From contig CAMYVQ010000013.1 in NCBI GenBank assembly GCA_947302435.1, positions 1-63,577 of the forward strand: a stretch of 63,577 nucleotides of DNA, read 5' to 3'. Below are positions 39,727 through 48,684 of this stretch, piece by piece (position 1 is the stretch's first letter; the number at the start of each line of letters is the position of its first letter). The notes beneath the pieces were generated by a model that made no database searches, had not been told where the DNA came from, and was given only the letters and a program-made list of their open reading frames with translations. The stretch comes from an uncultured Prevotella sp. (GTDB lineage: Bacteria > Bacteroidota > Bacteroidia > Bacteroidales > Bacteroidaceae). The translations under genes were made by a program, and so were the position numbers.

Positions 39727-41802
39727 TTATTCTGCTTTGATTTCTTTCAAGAGACGGTCGGCATGTCCCCAACGATCCATCATGAAGAGCACATAGCGGA
39801 TGTCGACACCGATGCAACGGGCCAGTTTCGAGTCGAAGAAGATGTCGCTCGACAGTGAATCCCAGTTGCCATCGAAGGCCAGACCGATGAGGCGGTTGCG
39901 TCCGTCGAACATGGGCGAGCCTGAGTTGCCGCCGGTAATGTCGTTGGTGGTCAGGAAACAGAGGGGCATGTCCTTTGCTTCCTGCATGAGGTCGATCATC
40001 TCCGGTTCCACCTTATAATCCTCAATGCTGTCGCCCTTCTTCATCTTGGCCACCATGCTCGGAGCCTTTGTCTGATAGCCCGAAGGCTTGCCGCCGAGGT
40101 TGTACTCCTTCACCTGTCCGTAAGAGAGGCGCATGGTGAAGTTGGCATCGCTGTAATGGGGCATTTCCTCCTCCATGCGCAATTTGGCAGCGCAGAGATA
40201 ATGTTCTTGAACATCGATGGAATCGGCAATTTTGCTGATTTCAGTGCGCAGGTCTCCCATGATTTCGGTCAGGTCGAGACCGAACTGCACACCAAGGTCT
40301 TTCTTGAACGATTTCTTGTTCATGTAGATGCGCTTGCCCTTCTTCATGAGCATCGACTTCTTGTAGAGATAGTCGGCATACTTCTGGTAGTCACCGCCAA
40401 ATTGGGTGTCGATGGTCTGATAGAATGCAGGGATATACTGTGGGTCGGTAACCTTTGCCCGGTAGTTCTTGAGGAGTGTGGCCAGGATTTCGCGGTCGGT
40501 ATCCGTGTCGAAGGTTTCCGAATTGTCTTTATATACATAGTGCATGCGCTTGCCGTGACCCTTGGGCTGGGCACCGTTGTGGATGTACATGGCACGGGTC
40601 GACAGCTCGTCGGTGCGGCGGAAGGTCTCGATGAAATTCATATATACCTTCATCAGTTGCATGCGCTTTGCATAGAGCGACTGCATCTTCTGGAAGTCCA
40701 ACTGATCCATGTAATAGCCGCTGCCCTTCATCCATGCGCGCAACTGCTCTTCAAACTGCTGCTTCTGACCGATAAGACCGATGGAATCGATACATTTGTT
40801 CATGCCGATGGAGTTTTTCCAGTAGTTCGACGACTGTGCGTACTTCGAGTCGTACTTGATGCGCACGGCCTCAGAGGCATCCATGTGGCGCTTCATCACC
40901 TCTTGTTTCACGCCGCGCACTTGGGCACGGATGGCATTCTGGGCGTAACGCTCCTCGATACCATAGCTTGACAGGTAGCGGCTGGTGCTGCCCGGATAGC
41001 CCATGGTCATCGAGAACGAACCTTCCTGATAGCCCTCGTCGGAAATGCGTGCCCAGTGTTTCGGATGGTAGGGCACGTTGTCCTTGGAATAATCGGCGGG
41101 GCCGTTGGTCTTCGGGTCGGCATAGATGCGGAACACGGAGAAGTCGCACGTCTGACGCGGCCACATCCAGTTGTCGGTCTCGCCGCCGAACTTGCCCATC
41201 GACTTGGGAATGGCAAATACCAAACGCAGGTCACGGAAGTCGCGGTAGGTGGTGGCATAGTAGCGGTTGCCCTCGTAGAAGGGCTTCAGCTCCAAGCGCA
41301 GGGTGGAGTCCTTTTCCTTCACATCCTTCGACCAGGCGTTCTCGATGCTGTCGAGGAACTGCTCCTGTTCTTTCGGTTCCATCTTCTCGAAAGCGGGCGT
41401 GACGATTTGGCTGGTCACGTCTTTCTGCTCCACCATGAAAGCAACGAACATATTCTTGTTGGGCAGTTCCTCTTCCTGTGTCTTGGCGTAGAAACCGTTC
41501 AGCATGTAGTCGTGCTCCACGGTGGAGTGGCTTCTGATGGCCTCGAAGCCGCAGTGGTGGTTGGTGAAGACGAGTCCGTCGGGGCTCACCACCACGCCCG
41601 AACAGTAGCCCGAGAAGTTCACCACGGCCTTCATGATGGCATCGTCAGCCTGGTACAGCTTGTCGTAGGGAAGCTGGTAGCCCTCCTGTTTCATGGTTTC
41701 ATACACTGCCTGCGGCAGATTGTAGAGTGTCCACATGCCCTCATCGGCCTGAGTGCCGAGTGTCATGAGGCATGTAAGTAGCGATAATACTATTTTCTTC
41801 AT
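39727..41802 (-). CDS. dpp7: Dipeptidyl-peptidase, S46 family (DPP7-type)
   Basis: The 691-residue periplasmic enzyme has a signal peptide (ending GTQA), the chymotrypsin-like N-terminal half with YCSGVVVSPDGLVFTNHHC (catalytic His), the roughly 300-residue helical insert and the nucleophile Ser in NDITGGNSGSPMFDGRNR. Just after, GLAFDGNWDSL has Gly at the position that is Arg in DPP11 (FDRNW) and Gly in DPP7, predicting removal of dipeptides with a hydrophobic second residue. These enzymes feed oligopeptides into amino-acid catabolism. It heads the operon with the permease, DUF2851, thioesterase and dprA; -7 TACCTTTG at 41823-41830. Confidence 0.92.
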   Translation of the reverse strand: MKKIVLSLLTCLMTLGTQADEGMWTLYNLPQAVYETMKQEGYQLPYDKLYQADDAIMKAVVNFSGYCSGVVVSPDGLVFTNHHCGFEAIRSHSTVEHDYMLNGFYAKTQEEELPNKNMFVAFMVEQKDVTSQIVTPAFEKMEPKEQEQFLDSIENAWSKDVKEKDSTLRLELKPFYEGNRYYATTYRDFRDLRLVFAIPKSMGKFGGETDNWMWPRQTCDFSVFRIYADPKTNGPADYSKDNVPYHPKHWARISDEGYQEGSFSMTMGYPGSTSRYLSSYGIEERYAQNAIRAQVRGVKQEVMKRHMDASEAVRIKYDSKYAQSSNYWKNSIGMNKCIDSIGLIGQKQQFEEQLRAWMKGSGYYMDQLDFQKMQSLYAKRMQLMKVYMNFIETFRRTDELSTRAMYIHNGAQPKGHGKRMHYVYKDNSETFDTDTDREILATLLKNYRAKVTDPQYIPAFYQTIDTQFGGDYQKYADYLYKKSMLMKKGKRIYMNKKSFKKDLGVQFGLDLTEIMGDLRTEISKIADSIDVQEHYLCAAKLRMEEEMPHYSDANFTMRLSYGQVKEYNLGGKPSGYQTKAPSMVAKMKKGDSIEDYKVEPEMIDLMQEAKDMPLCFLTTNDITGGNSGSPMFDGRNRLIGLAFDGNWDSLSSDIFFDSKLARCIGVDIRYVLFMMDRWGHADRLLKEIKAE

Positions 41803-42287
41803 TGTTTAATAGGTTTTGACTGCAAAGGTACAATTTATAATTTGATTCAATATCATTTATATTGTTTTTTAGCGAAAAAACAACAGACCAGAACCTTTTC
41901 TAACTCAAAAGTTTGGAAGGAATAGGAAAAAACGCTATTTTTGCAGAAACAAAAACAATATATGACTACCCAAGCATTAACAAAGGCTATAATTAGATAT
42001 TGAGCGGCTTGAACATATACTTTAGGCAATGAATATTATATTATTGTATAACCCTTTAAATCTATTTAGTTACGAAACAGACAGTAAAGACAAATTGAAC
42101 GAGCGAAACGCTCTGGGGAAAATGATAAAAGCACTACAGGCTCAGCCCGTGCGCCCCGTGTCCTTGATTGACTATTAAAGACTGTTCGGCTATGCCGCTT
42201 GCGCAGTGTAGCACAAACTTGGACAACTGAGACAACTCGACCTTTGGTCGTTAAAATAGTAGTTCCATCTTTTTTATTTAGAATTTC
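41803..42287. other. Intergenic region with divergent promoters
   Basis: It holds the dpp7 -7 element (41823-41830, minus) and a strong plus promoter (41912-41943). Between the latter and the LRR gene are about 340 bp without a convincing gene: a 13-codon frame at 41962-42003 (MTTQALTKAIIRY), a short GAGCGAAACGCTC palindrome near 42099 and a CGACC-TTT-GGTCG hairpin near 42239. It could be a long leader or the remains of a lost gene. Confidence 0.5.
41912..41943 (+). promoter_or_regulatory. Promoter upstream of the LRR gene
   Basis: TTTG (41912-41915), 20 bp and TATTTTTG (41936-41943) match the consensus. If it serves the LRR gene at 42288, the leader is about 335 nt. Confidence 0.65.
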
Positions 42288-45200
42288 ATGAAACACTTAA
42301 TTCATCATGTATTGCTGAGCATTCTGTTCCTATCCGTATGTTCATCTGCCTTTTCTGCCACGGAAGTTAGAATAAACGGCATCTATTACAGTTTAAGCTC
42401 GAATTCTTCTGAGGGCAATGTAGCTCATGTTATATATGGTACATATCAGAATAACTACACAACAGAACGTATTTACTATCAAGGTGATATTGTCATCCCT
42501 CAAAGCGTGACCTACGAAGGAGTCGATTGGAAGGTCACGGAAATCGCTTCCAGTGCATTTGCCGATTGCAAGGATCTTACTTCAATAAAACTTCCATCCT
42601 CTCTTCGTATTATCAGACGAAAAGCATTCTATAATTGTACGGGATTAAGCGAAATCGTATTGCCAGAAGAGGTGACCTCTTCCGGAAATGTTGGAGAAGA
42701 TGCTTTCACAGGATGTACTAATCTCAAATCGCCAGTCTATAATTCCTCGTTTTTCGCTTATATGCCGCCAGCATTAGTGAATGGCGAATATACAATACCT
42801 CAAACTAAAGTCGTAGGTGACAAGGCTTTTGCGAATTGTACAGGAATTACAAAACTTATAATACCTTCGAGCATTGAAAATATTGCTTCCAATGCTTTCT
42901 TTGGCTGCTGGAACCTAAGCGATGTTCATATTGACAGCGAAGCATTCCTTTCTCAATCACGAAGTAGCACCATTACTTTCGGCTTTTTCCCATCAGAAGG
43001 ACTTAAAATTACATTGGGAGAAACGATTTCCTGTATCGGTGATTATTTCTTCAGAGGATGCCAAAATTTGGTTTCTGTAGATTTGGCAAATGTCGAGACC
43101 ATAGGAACGGGTGCCTTTACTGACTGTAGCAGCCTTTCTGAAATTACCATTCCAGAGAGTGTGGTTTCCATCGGGAGTGGCGTTTTCCGTGGATGTACGA
43201 GCTTGGCAAAACCATTATACAATTCTCACTTTTTTGTCTTTTGTCCAGCAATGATCGAAGGTGAGTATTCTATTCCCGATGGCATCAGCACGATTATGAC
43301 AAATGCTTTTGAAAGTTGTGTAAGTATTACTGGTGTTGAAATTCCGCAAAGTGTGGATACCATCGGAGCAGCAGCCTTTTTGGGCTGTGTCGGCTTGTCG
43401 GAGATTACACTTCCCCAAAAACTGGCTTATATCGATGAAAATGCATTCTATGGCTGCAAAAGTTTGGCTTCAATCACTTTTCTATGCGAAAGTGTTACAA
43501 CAAAGAGATATGCCTTCTACGGTTGTACAAAATTGGAAAAAGTGATTGTTCCTAATTTGAAAGGATTTTTTGATTCGGTGTTTGACTCTGATTTCGGATC
43601 TCCCCTTTATTTTGCCCAGCACATATACAGCAATAAAGATACGGAAATCACCGAGCTTATTGTTCCTGATGGAGTGTCGGTTATCCGAAAGAACCTTTTT
43701 TCTGGCTGTACCAATATCACTTCCGTTGTCTTATCGCCAACAGTTCAGACCATTGAGGAGAAAGCTTTCTATAACTGTAGAATGAAATCGGTTAGCATCC
43801 CAAGCAGTATAGCTCGCATTGAAAGTAAAGCTTTCGATAGTAATCCGCTTGAAACAGTATTTATCGAAGACCTTGATGCGTGGTGTCGCATTTCATTTCA
43901 GGATGAGTATAGCAACCCAATGAGATATCTTAACTATTTTAATAATGGAAAAGTAATATCAAATGGCAAGGAGTTGGAAGAGGTGATCTTCCCCCGTAAC
44001 CTTGAATATGTAAAGCCTTTTACCTTTATAAATTGTAAATCGTTACACTCTGTTTCCATTCCAGAAGGTGTTATAGAAATTCAGGATGCAGCGTTCGAAG
44101 ATTGCAAAGCACTTGAAACAGTTTTACTTCCAAGTACATTGAAAAAGATTGGTAACCGTGCGTTCCAGAACTGTGGGGATCTGAGTGATGAGGACTATCC
44201 CAATTGGATTCTTTACGGATTAAGGAACATTCAACTGCCTATCAACCTTGAAAGGATTGGCGAAAAAGCATTCTATAGATGCGAGATATTAGAAAAGCTT
44301 GTATTCCCAGACAACATATATTATATAGGAGAAAAGGCTTTTGATGGATATCGTCCTTCTGTGGATATTCTTGAACCCTTACATCTATATGCCAATCGTG
44401 GAAGCCAGACGCTGCTCAGTTTATGGAGGGCTGGATATGAACCCATGGAAATCGGCAAGCAGGACACACTGAAAATTCCCACCCTCGTACTTGAAGAAAC
44501 AACTCAGGCTTCTGCGCGGTTCAAAATAGAGAACTACACAGACGAATATGAATATAGTAACAATTGTTTAAAATATAATGTCATTTGGGATTATGATGCT
44601 TTTACTGTGACCGGACTGCGCCCGAATGATAATGGTGATGTGAGATTGTTTGTTGCCAAGTCGGGAAACGGACAAGAAGAGGCTCCTGTTTACATGTCGC
44701 CCGCTGTCGCTTATGCAACACTGCCGCTTTCTCCCAATATAGAAATCCGTTCCACTGCTTCCTCACTGCTTGTTGAAGGTACGCATATTCACGGTGATGC
44801 AAGAATTCTTTCAGAGTCGCTAACCGTTGATGGTGAAAAAATGGATGGTAACATCTATCATATTACAGGACTGGATCCTGAATCAGAATTCGGAACTGCG
44901 TCATACTCCATAGTAGTAGGTTATGGCAATGATTTGACCTATACGTATAAAACTGATACTACTAATTTTAGTAGTGCTCCCCTCACTCTTACAACGCTTC
45001 AGCCCCGTGTGGTCTCTTCTGGAAACGTCGTTGTTGCTGCCGACTCGAATCTCGACGATGCCGAGATAAATGTGGGCTTCGAGTGGAGGCGCACCGACTG
45101 GACGGACGACTTTAAGAGCAACACGGGTGGTGCCTATCTCTTCGACGGCATGATGGAAGGATACATCCGTAATCTGAATGCCGACAAGCTGTGGAAAGTG

Positions 45201-45758
45201 CGCCCCTACTACACCTCAAATAGCGGAAAGAGCTACTACGGTGAGTGGGTGGGTCTCGATCCGAGTAACACCAGCTACTTCGAGCCTACGGTGCATACCT
45301 ACGCATATATCTCCATCGAAGGAAACTCTGCTCAGGTGAAAGGTTACGTGATGCGCGGCTCAGACAACGTTACCCAGCAGGGCTTCAAGTATTGGAAGGC
45401 ATCTCCCAACCCCTCTAATGGAAAGGCGAAGAACGCTCCCAAGATTCCTTCGGATGCCAAGACTGTGGAGGCCGAGGGCAACGTAATGACGGCAGAGCTG
45501 ACAGGCCTCGACTACGATTCGGAATACTGCGTGGTGGCCTTCGTGAAGACCTCGGAGAACGAGACCTTCTATGGTGAGCAGCAGACGTTCCAAACGGGCA
45601 TTGACACTAACGGCGTGGAGGATGTGACAGCACAGCCTGGCAAGGCAGAGGAAGTGGCTCGCTATGACATCAAGGGTCGCCGCATTGATGCTCCCTGGAA
45701 AGGTCTGAATATCATCCGCATGAGTGACGGCACGGTGCGGAAGGTCATGGTGAAATAA
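42288..45758 (+). CDS. BspA-like leucine-rich-repeat surface protein
   Basis: The 1156-residue protein has a signal peptide (cleaved after AFSA), degenerate LRR_5/BspA repeats up to about residue 720 (ASSAFADCKDLTSIKLPSSL, ENAFYGCKSLASITF and others), two or three fibronectin-like beta domains (about 740-1090) and a C-terminal tail (VARYDIKGRRI, WKGLNIIRMSDGTVRKVMVK). The domain around residues 945-1040 is clearly paralogous to that of the 7610-10924 protein (DGMM..., KSYYGEWV, YFEPTVHTY). An adhesin role is inferred from BspA. The last 700 bp are noticeably richer in GC than the repeat region, suggesting a mosaic origin. Confidence 0.88.
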   Translation: MKHLIHHVLLSILFLSVCSSAFSATEVRINGIYYSLSSNSSEGNVAHVIYGTYQNNYTTERIYYQGDIVIPQSVTYEGVDWKVTEIASSAFADCKDLTSIKLPSSLRIIRRKAFYNCTGLSEIVLPEEVTSSGNVGEDAFTGCTNLKSPVYNSSFFAYMPPALVNGEYTIPQTKVVGDKAFANCTGITKLIIPSSIENIASNAFFGCWNLSDVHIDSEAFLSQSRSSTITFGFFPSEGLKITLGETISCIGDYFFRGCQNLVSVDLANVETIGTGAFTDCSSLSEITIPESVVSIGSGVFRGCTSLAKPLYNSHFFVFCPAMIEGEYSIPDGISTIMTNAFESCVSITGVEIPQSVDTIGAAAFLGCVGLSEITLPQKLAYIDENAFYGCKSLASITFLCESVTTKRYAFYGCTKLEKVIVPNLKGFFDSVFDSDFGSPLYFAQHIYSNKDTEITELIVPDGVSVIRKNLFSGCTNITSVVLSPTVQTIEEKAFYNCRMKSVSIPSSIARIESKAFDSNPLETVFIEDLDAWCRISFQDEYSNPMRYLNYFNNGKVISNGKELEEVIFPRNLEYVKPFTFINCKSLHSVSIPEGVIEIQDAAFEDCKALETVLLPSTLKKIGNRAFQNCGDLSDEDYPNWILYGLRNIQLPINLERIGEKAFYRCEILEKLVFPDNIYYIGEKAFDGYRPSVDILEPLHLYANRGSQTLLSLWRAGYEPMEIGKQDTLKIPTLVLEETTQASARFKIENYTDEYEYSNNCLKYNVIWDYDAFTVTGLRPNDNGDVRLFVAKSGNGQEEAPVYMSPAVAYATLPLSPNIEIRSTASSLLVEGTHIHGDARILSESLTVDGEKMDGNIYHITGLDPESEFGTASYSIVVGYGNDLTYTYKTDTTNFSSAPLTLTTLQPRVVSSGNVVVAADSNLDDAEINVGFEWRRTDWTDDFKSNTGGAYLFDGMMEGYIRNLNADKLWKVRPYYTSNSGKSYYGEWVGLDPSNTSYFEPTVHTYAYISIEGNSAQVKGYVMRGSDNVTQQGFKYWKASPNPSNGKAKNAPKIPSDAKTVEAEGNVMTAELTGLDYDSEYCVVAFVKTSENETFYGEQQTFQTGIDTNGVEDVTAQPGKAEEVARYDIKGRRIDAPWKGLNIIRMSDGTVRKVMVK

Positions 45759-45794
45759 GTTTTCATCTTCCCTGATATGATCTAAGCACTTTTC

Positions 45795-45832
45795 GGGCAT
45801 CACCGTCCTTCTGCTTCAGGATGGTGATGCCC
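45795..45832 (+). terminator. Hairpin after the LRR gene
   Basis: GGGCATCACC pairs with GGTGATGCCC over an 18-nt loop, 36 bp after the LRR stop. The U-run is poor (TTGTCTG), so it is a possible terminator or mRNA-end stabiliser. Confidence 0.45.
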
Positions 45833-45933
45833 TTGTCTGCGGTGGTGAAGCGACTGAAGGATGCCAATAGACTATCTACAAAAAAAGAAATAGCGTTTTT
45901 TTAAGGAAGAAATATCAACTTTTATTTCAAATA

Positions 45934-45965
45934 TTTGGAGATAAGGGAAGAAATGTCTACCTTTG
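45934..45965 (+). promoter_or_regulatory. Promoter of hipB
   Basis: TTTG (45934-45937), 20 bp, TACCTTTG (45958-45965). The hipB ATG begins 5 bp after the last G, so transcription should start at or next to the start codon. Confidence 0.75.
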
Positions 45966-45969
45966 TGCC

Positions 45970-46290
45970 ATGTGTTACACAGATGAATTATACGGAAAGA
46001 CAAACTCCGAATTGATTATGGAGTTGGGAAGTCGTTTCAAGGAATACAGAATCACATGCCAGATGACCCAAAAGAAAGTTTCGGAACATGCTGGTGTCAG
46101 TCTGTTTACCGTGAAGGCATTTGAAAGCGGCAGGGCATGTAACATCACGATGAACAGCTTCGTGGCGATGCTCCGTGCCATCGGTTTTTTGGACGAAATA
46201 GTGAAGTTGCTACCTGAACTGCCGCCTACGCCAGAAATGATAGAGAAGATGAACAAGAACAAACCAAAGCGCGTAAGGAATGGAAAATAA
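45970..46290 (+). CDS. hipB: HipB-like HTH antitoxin
   Basis: The 106-residue protein has an XRE-type helix-turn-helix (about 20-75): LGSRFKEYRITCQMTQKKVS, EHAGVSLFTVKAFESGRA, and a C-terminal segment LPELPPTPEMIEKM plus a basic tail KPKRVRNGK, as in Bacteroidota HipB proteins encoded before hipA. HipB represses the operon and binds HipA. Its end overlaps the hipA start by 11 bp. The downstream hipA is broken, so HipB is now without an active toxin. The start at 45970 fits the usual N-terminus although the message would be leaderless. Confidence 0.85.
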   Translation: MCYTDELYGKTNSELIMELGSRFKEYRITCQMTQKKVSEHAGVSLFTVKAFESGRACNITMNSFVAMLRAIGFLDEIVKLLPELPPTPEMIEKMNKNKPKRVRNGK

Positions 46291-47159
46291 TGTCCTCAAA
46301 GTCACGTTGTGGGGCATGACGGTGGGTCGTCTCTACTGGAACAAGGAGCGTGGACGTGCCTATTTTACTTACGACCAGGATTTCCTGACAAAAGGGCTTG
46401 ACATTGCTCCACTTACCGCTTCCATCAACAGTCCGCTGAGTCAGCGCGGAATGCCTCATGCCGGAAATACAGATAAACTATATGCCGGCCTGCCCGAGTT
46501 TATTGCTGATTATCATCAAGTTCAACGAAGGCAAAAAAATCCCTTTCACGCTGATGGAAATGGCCTATTATCGGATGGCTACTGCCGCAGGCATCAACAT
46601 GATGCCGTCACGGCTTATTGAGATTGACGGGTTGCAACACTTCCTGACACAACGGTTCGATAGGGTGCAAGGCCGGAAAGTGCATGTCCAAACGCTGGCA
46701 GCTATGAGTCCGTTGGCAGACTCCTACGAAGACCTCTTCACGGTATGCCGCAAGTTGCGTCTGCCTGCGCACGAAATCTCAGAGCAGTACCGTCGCATGG
46801 TGTTTAATGTCATGGCAGGTAATGTGGATGACCACACCAAGAACTTCTCCTTCTTGATGGATGGAGACGGAATCTGGCATATCACACCTGCATACGACCT
46901 GACATTCACCATCGACTTGGATGCACCTGCATACATCAATCGCCATAGTATGACTATTGGTGGTAAGAATGATGCCATCACGATTGCTGACCTGCTTCGT
47001 TTCGCCCGTATGAATGACATCAAGGATGCCGACAGCATCATAGCAGAAGTCACTCAAGCCATTAGTCACTTCCCGGAACAAGCCAGAGAATGTGGTATAG
47101 AAGACAGATGGATAAAAGACATATCCCACTATTTAGATATCAATGCCAATGGACTTTAA
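46280..47159 (+). pseudogene. hipA: HipA-like kinase, internally deleted and frameshifted
   Basis: The first frame gives the N-terminal HipA domain (VTLWGMTVGRLYWNKERGRA up to LYAGLPEFIAD, about 77 residues). At about 46508-46515 it is joined out of frame to IIKFNEGKKIPFTLMEMAYY, after which the C-terminal kinase lobe is intact: FLTQRFDRVQGRKVHVQTLA, VFNVMAGNVDDHTKNFSFLM (catalytic Asp/Asn region), WHITPAYDLTF. About 120-130 residues, including the nucleotide-binding part of the N-lobe, are missing. HipA phosphorylates glutamyl-tRNA synthetase to induce dormancy; this copy cannot do so. The downstream part could only be made from an internal start such as 46458. Confidence 0.85.
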
Positions 47160-47161
47160 AA

Positions 47162-48667
47162 TTATGGGTTTTGCTGATATTTGAAATATTTCCCTACCAC
47201 AGGGAGACTGGCGAGAGGGAAGTCACGGCAGATAACGACGGTGAGGAAAAGGAGGATGACCAGCGTGTTGAAGCCGATGGAGAGCCACAGCGTGGAGTGG
47301 TCGTGAACAAAATCCATCGCCATGTAGCTGACGGTGGCCAAGAGCACATAGAGGAAGATGCTCTTCAGGGGATAGTCGATGGGGTAGTATTTCTGACCGA
47401 TGAAATAAGAAGTGACCATCGACACACCGTAGGCAGCAAAGCCGCCCCATGCACAGGCCATGTAGCTGAAGTGGGGTATGAGCAGAATGTCTGTGACAAT
47501 GAGCACGAGGGCACCGATGCCCGAGAAATAGGCACCCCAGATAGTGCGGTCAGTGAGCTTGTACCAGAAGGAGAGGTTGAAGAACACACCGAACATGATT
47601 TCGGCTGCCATGACAACAGGCACTACACGCAGCCCTTCCCAGTAGCTCTTGTCGATGACGAACTTCAGGATGTCGATATAGCCGATCACCACGAGAAAAG
47701 CCAGCAGGGTGAAGATGAGGTAATACTTCATGACCTGTGCATAGGTCACGCGGTTGTCCTGATCCTTAGCTTTTCCAAAGACAAACGGCTCGTAGGCAAA
47801 GCGGAAGGCCTGGGTTATCATCACCATGATCATGGCTATCTTGATGCAGGCACCATAGATGCCCAACTGGGCAAGGGCTTCCTGGGGCGAACCGTTATAG
47901 AAATAGGGGAAGAGAATCTGTGAAGCGGCCTGGTTCAGCTGGCCTGCCAATCCCATGACCAGTAGCGGCCATGTGTAGCTGAGCATGCGGCGACACACCT
48001 TTCTGTCGAAGGTGAAGCCCTGTGTTCCCCACTCTTTCCAAAGCATCAGCAGGGTGGCTACGGTACAGAAAAGGTTGATATAGAACACGAAGGCGACATC
48101 GAGCGTAAACTGTTCGTCGTAGATGCCGAAGGGGTTTATCCTGAGTGCAGGCAGCAGAATGAGATACAGCAGATTCAGTGAGATGTTCAGCAGAATATTG
48201 ATGATCTTCAGGCTGGCAAACTTTATTGGTTTGTGCAGATAGCGCAGATAGGCAAAGGGAATGGCCATGAAGGCATCGATGGCTACCGTCACAAACATCA
48301 CGGCTACATATTCCGGATGGCTGGCATAGCCGACGGCTGAGGCAATGGGATGAATGAAGCCAAGCACCAACAGCGACGAGAGAAACGAGGTGAATGCCAC
48401 CATTGTCAATGTCGTGGAATAGACCCTTTCAGGATTCTCGCCCTCTTTGCTCATGAAGCGGAAGAAGGTGGTCTCCATGCCAAAGGTGAGCAGGATGATG
48501 AGCAGCGACACGTAGGCGTAGACATTGGTGATAACGCCATATTCACCGCCAGAGGCAGCAAAGCGTGCCGTCTGGATAGGCACCAAAAGGTAGTTGATGA
48601 ACCGGGCAACGATACTTGAGAGGCCGTAGATGGCAGTGTCCTTGGCCAGTGAAGCGAGTTTTGACAT
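47162..48667 (-). CDS. Polysaccharide flippase (MOP superfamily)
   Basis: With the start at 48667 (MSKLASLAKDTAIYGLSSIV) the protein has 501 residues and 13-14 hydrophobic helices. The N-terminus, including ARFINYLLVPIQTARF, is typical of Wzx-like oligosaccharide flippases, which move lipid-linked sugar units across the inner membrane. The frame is open upstream to 48847 but that part is a shadow of the next gene. No glycosyltransferases are nearby, so the substrate could be lipopolysaccharide, capsule or a lipid-linked precursor made elsewhere. It begins 17 bp after the SpmAB-like gene. Confidence 0.88.
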   Translation of the reverse strand: MSKLASLAKDTAIYGLSSIVARFINYLLVPIQTARFAASGGEYGVITNVYAYVSLLIILLTFGMETTFFRFMSKEGENPERVYSTTLTMVAFTSFLSSLLVLGFIHPIASAVGYASHPEYVAVMFVTVAIDAFMAIPFAYLRYLHKPIKFASLKIINILLNISLNLLYLILLPALRINPFGIYDEQFTLDVAFVFYINLFCTVATLLMLWKEWGTQGFTFDRKVCRRMLSYTWPLLVMGLAGQLNQAASQILFPYFYNGSPQEALAQLGIYGACIKIAMIMVMITQAFRFAYEPFVFGKAKDQDNRVTYAQVMKYYLIFTLLAFLVVIGYIDILKFVIDKSYWEGLRVVPVVMAAEIMFGVFFNLSFWYKLTDRTIWGAYFSGIGALVLIVTDILLIPHFSYMACAWGGFAAYGVSMVTSYFIGQKYYPIDYPLKSIFLYVLLATVSYMAMDFVHDHSTLWLSIGFNTLVILLFLTVVICRDFPLASLPVVGKYFKYQQNP

Positions 48668-48684
48668 TTTTTTTCTTAGGGGGC

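Noticed and set aside
39727..41802. S46 peptidase as DPP11 (Asp/Glu-specific)
   Set aside because: The specificity position reads Gly (FDGNW) and not Arg (FDRNW), which fits DPP7.
42066..42296. Minus-strand frame in the intergenic region before the LRR gene
   Set aside because: It has no signal, domain or promoter, and it overlaps the LRR start; the composition looks non-coding.
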